From contig JAUHXU010000003.1 of NCBI GenBank assembly GCA_030426805.1, positions 853,488 through 917,487 on the forward strand: 64,000 nucleotides of DNA. The letters are read 5' to 3'. Positions 32,823 to 43,104 of this stretch are shown one piece after another. The DNA comes from a bacterium (GTDB taxonomy: Bacteria > Planctomycetota > JAFGQW01). The position numbers and the translations under genes are program-made. The stretch's first letter is position 1. The number at the start of each line of letters is the position of its first letter. The notes under the pieces were generated by a model. The model did not search any database and was not told where the DNA came from. It saw only the letters and a list, made by a program, of their open reading frames with translations.

Positions 32823-34615
32823 GCGCACCGTTGACGCCGCGCGGGCTCGCGCGCACTCGATTCGAGGGCGTCGAGTCGAGCTGGCCGGAGCGGCTCGCGG
32901 AACGGGCGGAGTCGCTCGGGCTCGCGCCGTCCGAGGTGCACATGGCCGCCGAACTCGCGGCGCTCGCGACGACCGACGATGCGACCGCACGCCACGCGCT
33001 CGCGATCGCTGCACTCGCGGCGTCGGCCGCGCTCGCCGAGGGGAGCACGCGTGTCGCGGTCGAGGGCGACGACGACCGGCTGCCGCAGCTCTTCGCCGCC
33101 GCGGTCGCGGCGGACCCCGCCCTCGCCGACACACTCGCGACGGTGGCCGACGTGTTGCGCATGCCGGAGGCGGCGCCGGTCGTCGGTGCGCCCGGCGACG
33201 ATCGTCCGCTGATCTTCGACCCACCGTTCGTCCAGATCCACCGCGTGCGCGTCGGGGAGGACCGATTGATCGCCCGGCTCGCCGCGCGCTTCGACGCGTC
33301 GGCGAGCGACGCACCGTCGTCGAACCCGACCGACGATGCGCTGACCGACGAGCAGCGCGCCGCCGTCGACGCGGCGCTGCGCTGGCCGCTCGCGCTGATC
33401 ACCGGCGGGCCGGGCACCGGCAAGACGACCGTCGTCGCGGCGATCCTCGCTGCGTGGCGCGCGGCGGGCTGCGAGCGGATCGCGCTCGCCGCGCCCACGG
33501 GGAAGGCGGCGAAGCGGCTCGCGGAGTCGCTGGGCGGCGCGCACCCGGACATCGTGCCGCAGACGGTGCACCGGCTGCTCGGCACGTCGCGCGACGGCGA
33601 CCGCGTGCGTCACGGCGAGCACGATCCGTTGCCGCACGACGTCGTGATCGTCGACGAAGCGTCGATGGTCGACCTGTTCACGATGGAGCGCTTGCTCGCG
33701 GCCGTGGCGCCGGAGGCGCGCCTCGTACTGCTCGGCGACGCCGACCAGCTCCCGTCGGTCGATGCCGGCGCGGTCTTCCGCGACCTGATCGCACGCGGCG
33801 GCGATCGCGTCGTGCGATTGCGCAAGAGCTTCCGGATGGCCGGCGACGACCCGGCCGGCCGCACGATCCTCGAGGCGGCGCGCGCGATCAACGACGGCGA
33901 CACCGACCCGCCGTTCGCGCGCCGCGCGGCGGTCGAGGCGCTCGCGTTCGAGGGCGCCGAGGCGTGCTTCGGCGACGTGTCGCTCGACGCGTTCCTCGAC
34001 GTGTGGGAGCGCCGTGCCATCGACGTCGGGCTGCGCGACCGCGTCGCACGGGGCCGCGTCGCGCTCGACGATGGCCGCACGACCGACGCGGATGCGCGCG
34101 CGCTCCTCGCGTCCTACGCGCGGGCCCGCGTGCTCGCGGTCACGCGCACCGATGTGGATCGGATCAACCGAGCGCTGCACCGGCGCGGCGTCGCGCGCGT
34201 CGGTGGCAGCGGCGCGTTCTCGCTGAGCGCCGGCGACCCGGTGATGATGACCCACAACGACTACCGGCGCGACCTGTTCAACGGCGACCAGGGCGTGCTC
34301 GCGTGGGCGGACGTGGACGGCGACGCGCGGCTGGTCGCCCTGTTCGACGACGGCGATGCCGCACGCGCGGTTCCGTTCACCGCGATCCGCCACGCGCTGG
34401 TGCTCGCCTACGCGCAGACGGTGCACAAGAGCCAGGGTTCGGAGTTCGACGTCGCGGCGCTGTGGTTGCCGGATCGCGACCTGCCGTTGATGACCCGCGA
34501 GATTCTCTACACCGCGCTCACGCGGTCACGACGCTCGGCGATCGTCCTCGGCGACGCCCGTCGGTTCGCGACCGGTATCGCGCGACGACTCGCCCGGACC
34601 TCCCGCCTCGCTTGA
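32819..34615 (+). CDS. recD: Exodeoxyribonuclease V alpha subunit RecD
   Basis: 598 residues, normal for RecD. ATG 32819 overlaps the recB stop and follows GGAGGAGGGG. SF1B helicase motifs are Walker A (ITGGPGTGKTTVVAA, about residues 194-208), APTGKAAKRL, VDEASMVDLFTMERLL, LGDADQLPSVDAGAVF and the C-terminal YAQTVHKSQGSEFD and ALTRSR. It is the 5'-3' motor subunit of RecBCD. The N-terminal RecB-binding domain is present. Gene order C-B-D without ptrA differs from the E. coli arrangement, where ptrA lies between recC and recB. Confidence 0.95.
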   Translation: MSAPLTPRGLARTRFEGVESSWPERLAERAESLGLAPSEVHMAAELAALATTDDATARHALAIAALAASAALAEGSTRVAVEGDDDRLPQLFAAAVAADPALADTLATVADVLRMPEAAPVVGAPGDDRPLIFDPPFVQIHRVRVGEDRLIARLAARFDASASDAPSSNPTDDALTDEQRAAVDAALRWPLALITGGPGTGKTTVVAAILAAWRAAGCERIALAAPTGKAAKRLAESLGGAHPDIVPQTVHRLLGTSRDGDRVRHGEHDPLPHDVVIVDEASMVDLFTMERLLAAVAPEARLVLLGDADQLPSVDAGAVFRDLIARGGDRVVRLRKSFRMAGDDPAGRTILEAARAINDGDTDPPFARRAAVEALAFEGAEACFGDVSLDAFLDVWERRAIDVGLRDRVARGRVALDDGRTTDADARALLASYARARVLAVTRTDVDRINRALHRRGVARVGGSGAFSLSAGDPVMMTHNDYRRDLFNGDQGVLAWADVDGDARLVALFDDGDAARAVPFTAIRHALVLAYAQTVHKSQGSEFDVAALWLPDRDLPLMTREILYTALTRSRRSAIVLGDARRFATGIARRLARTSRLA

Positions 34616-34662
34616 CGCGTCGTCGGATCCGCGCGACGATGGCGCGCGAGAGGACGTGCGAC

Positions 34663-36990
34663 ATGCGAATCACGCTCGCGCTCACGATCATCATCGCGAC
34701 GGTTGCCGCCACGACCGCAGCCGCGCAGGACGCGCAGCCGACGGCCGAGGCCGACCACGACGCCCACTTGCTCGCCCTCGTCCGCGAGGCCGGCTCCGAC
34801 GTGCACTGGATCCGCGATCCGTACGCCGCGATCGACAGCCGTCGCGATCGGCGCCGGCCGCGGCCGATGAACCCGGCGCTCGACCGCAACGTGCTGCTCG
34901 ACCGCGCACTCGCGCGTGCGAAGGCCGAGAACCGGATCGTGCTCGTCTACGCGTTCCGGATCCAGGGGCCGCAGATGTACCGCTGGATGCTGCTCGACGA
35001 CTACATGAATCTGACGGTGTTCTCCGACCCCGAGACGGTCGCGCTGATCAACCGCAAGTTCATCCCGCTGCGGCTCTACGTCGACCACGCGGTCGCCCCG
35101 CGCCTGGGGATCGGCAACCGCCGCAACGACGAGCGCTACCTCGCGGTCGTCGAGCCGGCGCTGATCTTCGTCGCGCCCGACGGCGAGGTGCTGCACACGG
35201 TGCAGCGCATCCGCACGTTCTCGGCCGAGTGGGCGCGCAGCCTGCTGGTCGGGTTGCTCGCCCGCCACCCGCAGTATGCGAAGCCGTCGGCGTTGACCGC
35301 GGCGATCGCGAAGGCGGAGCCCAAGAAGGTCGTCGATCGGTTGGCGTATGCGCGCGAGCTGCTCCTCGATGGCGATCACGGGGCAGCGGGCGACGTGCTC
35401 TCCGCGGCGATGAGCGAGTTCCTGGGCGATTTCGGCACTGCGCTCGGCGCCGTGAACGAGCACATGCGGCAGTCGGACCCCTCGCCCGGTGCGCAGCGAC
35501 GCGGCAAGGCGCTCCTGCGCCGCCTTCAGCAACAGCGGCGATTGCTCGTCGAGTGGATCCGGGTCGGCGCGATGAACGATCGCCTTGCGGGCACCGAACC
35601 GGACGACGCGCTGCGGGAGGTCATGCAGACGCTCGAGTCGACGGAGACGCCGATGAGCGAGGCGGTCCTCCTCGAGCGCGGCCGGCTGCTCCTCGCTGCG
35701 GGCCGGTGGGCGGAAGCGCGCACGGCGCTCGCGAAAGCGCCGGTCACGTCGCAGAGCGCGTATCTGTCGGGCGTCGCGTCGTGGCGCGAGTGGCGCATCC
35801 CCGAGGCGCTCGCGTCGTTCCGGCGCGCGGTCCAGCTCGGGCAGGCGCCGTGGCACCGGCAAGCGGCGGCGATGCTCGTCAAGAGCGACGACACGACGCC
35901 GCTGTCCCCGTTGGCGCACGCGTGCATGATGGTGAAGTCGCCGGGCGCGCTGTCCGCCGATCTGCCGACGACGACCGAGCGGACCGGCGTCGCACGCGCG
36001 ACCGTCGTGCGCGACGCGTTCGACTTCCTGCTCGCCCAGCAGCACCCCAGCGGCGCGTGGACCGACGCCCGCTACGCCTACTGGCCGTCGCCGAAGATCA
36101 TCCCGAACGTGCGCGTCGCGATCACCGCCCTCGCCGCGACCGCGGTGCTCGAGTGGCGGTCGCTCGATCCCGCGCGGGCGGATGCCGCGCTGCAGCGAGC
36201 CGAGGCGTTCCTCGCGCGCGACGAGAATACGGCGATGGGCACCGAGGAGGAGGTCTACGCACAGGCCTACCGCGCGATCTACTGGATTCGGCGCGCGCGG
36301 GCGACGCCCGAACTCGCGGCGCGCGCGAAGCGCGAACTCGAACGGATCGCGAAGCACGCCGGGCGGATTCAGAACGCGAAGACGGGCTTCTTCGCGCACG
36401 AGTATGCGAACGCGTTCTGCACCGCGGCGATGGGCTGGTCGTTGCACCAAGCGGCAGCCATGGGAGCCGACGTCGATCCGTCCGTGCTCGACCGGACGGT
36501 CGGCGCGGTTGCGTCGGCGCGTCGACCCGACGGCACGTTCACGTATGGCGGCTCCTACCGGGCGCGTCCGGGGCGCCGGACGAGCGAGGCGGTCCAGGCG
36601 CGATTGCTCAAGGACTCGATGGCGCGGATGCCGCACTGCGAGGGCTTCCTGTTCGTGCGGGGCAAGTCCCACGAGGCCCGGGTCGCGACCGCGTTCGACA
36701 ACTTCCTCACCTACCTCGACCGGCTCGCGACCGTGCGCAAGTGCGACTACCACTCCGACGGCGAACTCGGCGGCTTCTTCTTCTGGCACGCACTGTTCCA
36801 CGCGAGCGAGGCGAAGGGCCTCCTCGAGGAGAGCAAGCGTCGCGTGGTCGAGGCCCGTCTCGCCGCACTCGTCACCTCGATCCAGGAGATCGACGGCAGC
36901 TTCGTCGACAGCCACGAGTTCGGCAAGAGCTACGGCACCGCGATGGCGCTGCTCGTCCTCCGCTCACTCTCGTCCGCGCGCGACCTGTAG
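34663..36990 (+). CDS. Secreted protein with thioredoxin-like and toroid (prenyltransferase/squalene-cyclase-like) repeats
   Basis: 775 residues. I use ATG 34663 because it opens a clean signal peptide (ITLALTIIIATVAATTAAAQ); in-frame ATG 34639 would add eight residues. At about residues 80-185 there is a thioredoxin-like region (LARAKAENRIVLVYAFRI ... FVAPDGEVLHTVQRI) without a CxxC motif, so not a disulfide reductase. A helical, TPR-like middle follows, with repeated Ala/Arg-rich helices (GRLLLAAGRWAEARTAL). The last 300 residues contain alpha-toroid repeats such as DFLLAQQHPSGAWTD and ASARRPDGTFTYGGSY, as in prenyltransferase/terpene-cyclase-fold proteins. Comparable multi-domain secreted proteins occur in planctomycetes. 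Function unknown. Confidence 0.75.
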   Translation: MRITLALTIIIATVAATTAAAQDAQPTAEADHDAHLLALVREAGSDVHWIRDPYAAIDSRRDRRRPRPMNPALDRNVLLDRALARAKAENRIVLVYAFRIQGPQMYRWMLLDDYMNLTVFSDPETVALINRKFIPLRLYVDHAVAPRLGIGNRRNDERYLAVVEPALIFVAPDGEVLHTVQRIRTFSAEWARSLLVGLLARHPQYAKPSALTAAIAKAEPKKVVDRLAYARELLLDGDHGAAGDVLSAAMSEFLGDFGTALGAVNEHMRQSDPSPGAQRRGKALLRRLQQQRRLLVEWIRVGAMNDRLAGTEPDDALREVMQTLESTETPMSEAVLLERGRLLLAAGRWAEARTALAKAPVTSQSAYLSGVASWREWRIPEALASFRRAVQLGQAPWHRQAAAMLVKSDDTTPLSPLAHACMMVKSPGALSADLPTTTERTGVARATVVRDAFDFLLAQQHPSGAWTDARYAYWPSPKIIPNVRVAITALAATAVLEWRSLDPARADAALQRAEAFLARDENTAMGTEEEVYAQAYRAIYWIRRARATPELAARAKRELERIAKHAGRIQNAKTGFFAHEYANAFCTAAMGWSLHQAAAMGADVDPSVLDRTVGAVASARRPDGTFTYGGSYRARPGRRTSEAVQARLLKDSMARMPHCEGFLFVRGKSHEARVATAFDNFLTYLDRLATVRKCDYHSDGELGGFFFWHALFHASEAKGLLEESKRRVVEARLAALVTSIQEIDGSFVDSHEFGKSYGTAMALLVLRSLSSARDL

Positions 36991-37014
36991 CGCCCGGCGG
37001 GGCGGGTCGCGTGC

Positions 37015-38187
37015 TTAGCCGGCCGCGAGCTTGCGCGTGATCGCGATCCACGCGTCGATCGCGAGCGGGAGGGCGTCGGGATCGATCCGGAAGTCGGGGG
37101 CGTGGAGGTCCGCGTCGTTCGAGCCGCCGGGTGTCTGGGTGCCGATCCGCACGAGGCAGAGCGGGCCGCGGGTCGCGTAGTAGGCGAAGTCGTCGCCGCC
37201 CATCGACGGGTGCGGCATCTCGATGAGCGCCTCGGGACCGAACCGCTCGGTGATCGCCCCGCGGATCGCGCCGCCGAGCGCCGGATCGTTGATCACCGGA
37301 GGGTTCGTGGAGATCCAATCGAGCCGCGTCTCGATCCCGTCGGCCGTCGCGTTCTGATCGACGACGCGCTCGACCGCTTCGCGCATCGCGCGCCGCCCTT
37401 CGTCGGTCGAGGCGCGGAGCGTGCCCTGCAACTCGGCCTCGGCCGGGATCACGTTCATCGCCTCGCCGGCGCGGAACATCGTCACCGCGAGCACGACCGG
37501 CTCCTGCACCGAGACCGCCTGACCGGTGAGCTGATTGAGCGCGGTCACGAGGGCGACGGCGGCGCGCACCGGGTCGCGCGCGAGGTGCGGACGCGACGAG
37601 TGGCCCCCGTGGCCGCGGACGGTGATCCGGAACGCGTCGACCGAGGCGTTCATCGGGCCGTCGCGAAACGAAAACGTGCCGACCGGTGTCTTCGGGTCGA
37701 CGTGCATCGCGACGAACGTGTCACACCCGTCGGCGTCGCCGTTGCCGACCATCTCGCGCGCGCCGCTGCGCGTCGACTCCTCGGCCGGCTGGAACGCGAA
37801 GCGCACCGAACCGGCGAGCGTCTCGCGCGCGCCGTGGAGCGCGATCGCGGCTGCGGCCGCGGCGCTCGCGTGGAAGTCGTGGCCGCACGCGTGCATCACG
37901 CCGGCCTGATCGGACGCGTAGGGGAGGTCGGTCGCTTCGCGGATCGGCAGCGCATCGATGTCGGCGCGGACGAACACGCGGCGCCCCGGGTGTGCGCCGT
38001 CGATGTCGACGAGCAGGCCCGGCTGCGTCTTCGCGTCGCGTGCGGTGACGCCGTGCGCCTCGAGGAACGCGCGGATGCGTCGCGCGGTCTCGAACTCCTG
38101 CCACGACAGCTCGGGGAAGCGGTGCAGCGCCTCGAACAGCTCGCGTGCGGCAGCGTGCGGCGGCGCCGCCCGGTCGATGAGTGCCAT
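37015..38187 (-). CDS. M20-family amidohydrolase (N-acyl amino acid / hippurate hydrolase type)
   Basis: 390 residues. M20D peptidase features are VFVRADIDALPI, the metal-binding GVMHACGHDFHAS with its Cys-Gly-His-Asp and second His, FQPAEESTRSGAREMV with the catalytic and metal Glu pair, and late His in MPHPSMGGDDFAYY. The dimerisation lid domain lies at about residues 180-290. It hydrolyses an N-acyl or amide bond of an amino-acid derivative using two divalent metals. Third gene of a minus-strand operon with a GCS2-CBS protein and an M14 deacylase, 16 bases from the latter. The three may act on one gamma-glutamyl or N-acyl substrate (inference). Confidence 0.9.
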   Translation of the reverse strand: MALIDRAAPPHAAARELFEALHRFPELSWQEFETARRIRAFLEAHGVTARDAKTQPGLLVDIDGAHPGRRVFVRADIDALPIREATDLPYASDQAGVMHACGHDFHASAAAAAAIALHGARETLAGSVRFAFQPAEESTRSGAREMVGNGDADGCDTFVAMHVDPKTPVGTFSFRDGPMNASVDAFRITVRGHGGHSSRPHLARDPVRAAVALVTALNQLTGQAVSVQEPVVLAVTMFRAGEAMNVIPAEAELQGTLRASTDEGRRAMREAVERVVDQNATADGIETRLDWISTNPPVINDPALGGAIRGAITERFGPEALIEMPHPSMGGDDFAYYATRGPLCLVRIGTQTPGGSNDADLHAPDFRIDPDALPLAIDAWIAITRKLAAG

Positions 38188-38203
38188 CGGCAGTTCGTCC
38201 GTG

Positions 38204-39171
38204 TTAGCCCGCGCGCGTCGGCGCCGCGCCGAGCCGTCGGCCGAGGAAGAACCCGTCGTTGCCCTGTCGCTGATACAGCGGCATCAGCAGCACGCCGGGC
38301 TCGTGCGCGACGACCGGCCCGTTGCGATCGTGCGCGAGCAGTTGGCCCTCGTCGACCGCCTGGAAGCTGCGGAATCCGTGCTCCATCCGGAAGCCGTCGG
38401 TCGCGTCGATCCGGTGACGGTAGAACACGTCGAGGTAGCGGGGGAGTCCTTCGCCCTGCGCCGCGAGCGTCTCGATCGCCGTGCGAACGTGCATCGCGAG
38501 GGCCGGCGACAGGTCGTCCGGGTCGACGATGCCGGTGACGAGGAGCGTGCGCCAGACGATCGCCTCGTGGCACGTCACGGTCTGCGGGTCGTCGTTGCGG
38601 CCGCCCTCGAACGCGAGGCCCCAGTAGCCGCGGCTGCGGAGCCAGTCGAGCATCGAGCCGCCGAACTGGTGCTCGAGCCCGAACACGATCGGGACGCCGA
38701 CGTCGAGCGCGGCGCCGAAGCCGCGGCACTCGTCGGCCATCACGAGGAACGGCGGGCCGTCGCCGCTCGTCGAGTGCAGGTCGATCAGCATCGCGTCGGG
38801 ATGCGGACCGACGGCGGAGAACTCGTGGCGGAAGCGATCGATCAGCGCGAGCGCGGCGCGCATGTCGGCGCCGGCGGTGGATGGATCCTCGACCGCCCGC
38901 GCGAGTCGCTCTTCGGTCCAGATCCGGTTCAGGTCGGAGTCGATGAACCGTTCGCCGCGCGCGAGCGCGACCGGGTTGCCGCGCAGGCCGACGAGGCGGC
39001 CGCGGATCGGCGTGCGGTGGTGGTCGACCGCGTCGAGCACGCGCTCGATCGCCGCGACGCCGGCCGGTTCGTTGCCGTGGACGCCGCCGGTGATCGCGAC
39101 GACGCGCCCGTGCGCGCGGTCGCCGACCGCACCGATGAAGTGCGGATCGTCTTGCGTCGAACGCGAGTGGG

Positions 39172-39175
<4 letters not shown>
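38204..39175 (-). CDS. M14/AstE-like deacylase (succinylglutamate desuccinylase/aspartoacylase family)
   Basis: About 323 residues beginning at TTG 39175, which overlaps the upstream stop as TTGA; no ATG occurs before the first strand (VVAITGGVHGNEPAG). The zinc ligands are His and Glu of GGVHGNE and the His of LIDLHSTSGDG. SDLNRIWTEERL is typical for the AstE/AspA family. A C-terminal beta domain carries YRHRIDATDGFRMEHGF. Enzymes of this family cleave N-acyl groups from amino acids or peptides (succinylglutamate, N-acetylaspartate, mycothiol-like amides). The exact substrate is unknown. Middle gene of the three-gene operon 41136 to 37015. Confidence 0.85.
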
Positions 39176-41136
<1,961 letters not shown>

Positions 41137-41169
41137 GCAGCTCCCGGCTTCTCGGTGTCGTGGGCGGCC

Positions 41170-41175
41170 ATTCTA
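41170..41175 (-). promoter_or_regulatory. Possible -10 element (TAGAAT) for the GCS2-CBS operon
   Basis: Minus-strand TAGAAT is followed by 33 bases and then ATG 41136, in the 133-bp gap between the operon and the secreted-protein gene that ends at 41270. It is close to the TATAAT consensus in a GC-rich background. Confidence 0.45.
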
Positions 41176-41269
41176 CCCGCTGGACAGGAGCCGAGCCAAG
41201 CCGGAAGCGGCTGCCGCGCGCCCCGACCCTCGGCGAAGCGCCGGGTCGCGCGAGCGGACGCGGTTCGCG

Positions 41270-42676
41270 TCAGATGCGCATGACGTAGGTGTCGGGCAAG
41301 TAGGCGACGCCTTCGGGTGCGTGCGGGTCGAGCACCGCCCACGCGATCCACAGCGGGACGCCGAGCGTGCCATGCCGATGCAGGTCCAACGTCGCGGCCG
41401 CGACGCCGCGGGAGTCGAGGACGCCGGCGCCCGGATCGAAGACCGACGGGATCACGTTCGCCAGCGTGAGGAGCGACACCGCGTCGAGGCTGAGGTTGAT
41501 GCGTCGGCCGTCGGCGAGCGTGTAGCCCGGCGCGGTGCCGGACAGGCTCGCGGCGATCGCGTATCGCTTGCCGGCGTGTCGCGGAGAGCACAGTCGGATC
41601 TGCCAGCGGTTCGGCAGGATTCGCACGGCTTGCGTGTGTCGGCCGCGGTAGAACTCGAACGCGTAGTTGTAGGTGCGCATCGTCGAGACCGGCACGATCG
41701 ACGTCACGGCCCACGTCGACGCGTCGAAGTGGTAGAGGTAGGTCTGCATCGCACCGATCGCCGAGTAGGAGACCGCGACGAAGCGCGGGTTCGGTGCGGT
41801 CTGCAGGTCGTGCTTGCCGGCGCCGTAGAATCCGAAGGGCGTGTTCTGCGGCGCGGCGATCGTCGTGCGCCCGACCGAGCCGCTCTCGACGCGGAAGATC
41901 GCGTTCGCGAACGGTCCTTCGACCGCGCCGGTGTCGTGGCGCTGCGTCAGCGAGTAATACGGATACCAACCGTAGGCGCCACCGGTGTTCCACGTGCCGA
42001 TGCGGCCGGAGTCGACGTCGAGCGACAGGATCGGATAGCGGACCGTCGTCGGCGTGGTCTGATACGTGAAGTCGCCGATCAGCACTTCACCGGTGCCGAT
42101 GTCGGTCGTCATCTTGCCGGTGAGGTTGGCGGTGCGCCCGAGTTGCGTCGTGCCGAGGATCGTCGTCACGACGCCGTGCGAGATCTTCCAGATCCAGTTG
42201 CCGTTGTTCGACGGTATCGAGTAGTCGTAGCGGCGCACCTGGCAGATGTAGTCGCCGTTGTGATCGATCTCGACGTTGTGAATCGAGTCGTAGGCGGTTT
42301 GCGTCGCATACGAATAGACCGTCGAGATGCGCGACGTGGTCGGGTCGAAGCGGTAGAGGCCCGCCTTGATCCCGGGAAACAGCGTGCTCGCGATCGACGC
42401 ACCCTCGATGCCGACGAGGACGTGCTTGTTGTCGGCGTCCATCCCGAACCGCGAGTAGTGGCCGGTGTTGAACAGCGACGTCAGCGCTGGCGTCGCGCCG
42501 CGAGCGTCGAGAATCAGCACGCCGCTCGTCTCGTTCGCGGCCTGCGGCGGCGCGTTGCCGCCGACGAGGTAGACCACTTCGTGCTCGGTCTGAGCGGTGC
42601 CGTGCGTGTTCAGACACGCGACGACGAGCACGACGCAAGCGCACGCTGCGACGGCTTCGAATGCCCGATGGGCCAT
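41270..42676 (-). CDS. Secreted beta-propeller-like protein with shared C-terminal module
   Basis: 468 residues. Start ATG 42676 has a strong GGGGGAGG site 6 bases upstream. The N-terminus is a signal sequence with Cys-rich hydrophobic core (VAACACVVLVVACLNTHG). The body contains propeller-like units (GVLILDARGATPALTSLF; AYDSIHNVEIDHNGDYICQV; FGFYGAGKHDLQTAPNPRFV). The last 110 residues (IRLCSPRHAGKRYAIAASLS ... GVLDSRGVAAATLDLHRHG) align with the C-terminal modules of the proteins at 17695 and 19491. Unlike those proteins it is rich in Tyr, Thr and Asn, which suggests a different ligand. Upstream lies an inverted-repeat element (42821-43097). No named function. Confidence 0.75.
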   Translation of the reverse strand: MAHRAFEAVAACACVVLVVACLNTHGTAQTEHEVVYLVGGNAPPQAANETSGVLILDARGATPALTSLFNTGHYSRFGMDADNKHVLVGIEGASIASTLFPGIKAGLYRFDPTTSRISTVYSYATQTAYDSIHNVEIDHNGDYICQVRRYDYSIPSNNGNWIWKISHGVVTTILGTTQLGRTANLTGKMTTDIGTGEVLIGDFTYQTTPTTVRYPILSLDVDSGRIGTWNTGGAYGWYPYYSLTQRHDTGAVEGPFANAIFRVESGSVGRTTIAAPQNTPFGFYGAGKHDLQTAPNPRFVAVSYSAIGAMQTYLYHFDASTWAVTSIVPVSTMRTYNYAFEFYRGRHTQAVRILPNRWQIRLCSPRHAGKRYAIAASLSGTAPGYTLADGRRINLSLDAVSLLTLANVIPSVFDPGAGVLDSRGVAAATLDLHRHGTLGVPLWIAWAVLDPHAPEGVAYLPDTYVMRI

Positions 42677-42820
42677 GATCGCCTCCCCCAATTCACCCCA
42701 CGGCGCCACGCCGAGCCCGACGCGGACGCATCTCTCTCCAAGGGGAGCCTATCCCGCCGTCGAAGCGAGGCAATCCGGCGACGTGCGAAAGCGTTTCCCA
42801 CGCGGCTCGCTGAGCGCAAT

Positions 42821-43097
42821 CTCGGCCTCGGGATCGAGAGCGTTCGGGGGAGGTAACCGGGCCCTGGTTGGGTTTGAACGCGTTTGGCGCGCGGGTTCTG
42901 CACCATTCACGCAGCATCCGTGCGGGTCGCGGGCCGATGTTGCACCGAGGTGCATCGAAAACGCCGCCATTGACCGGCATCGGGTGCAGAATCACCGCGC
43001 CAAGCGCACCCATCGCGAGAATCGGTGCAGAACCGGCCCGCCAAACGCAGTGAACGCCCCGCCACCTCCCCGGGAGAGCTCTGAGCCCGAGGCAGAG
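42821..43097. repeat. Imperfect inverted-repeat element (about 280 bp) in the 428-bp intergenic gap
   Basis: The gap 42677-43104 is the only one above 300 bases. Its core arms are 42880-42904 and 43024-43048: the left arm matches the reverse complement of the right at 23 of 25 positions (GCGTTTGGCG ... GGTTCTGCACC), 119 bases apart. The symmetry continues more weakly outward (GCCTCGGG ... GGGGAGGT at 42821-42854 against 43064-43097). Inside, TGCACC-GA-GGTGCA (42941-42954) is a perfect palindrome and GGTGCAGAA recurs at 42983. The sequence can fold as one long hairpin or be a small non-autonomous element. No transposase is present. Confidence 0.6.
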
Positions 43098-43104
43098 GCT
43101 GCGT

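Noticed and set aside
29658..33314. A 1218-codon minus-strand open frame opposite recB and recD
   Set aside because: High-GC antisense artefact: Arg-rich translation without domains, fully covered by convincing RecB and RecD.
42880..43048. GGTGCA/TGCACC repeats as a CRISPR or tandem array
   Set aside because: Copies occur in both orientations with irregular spacing and no spacers or cas genes.
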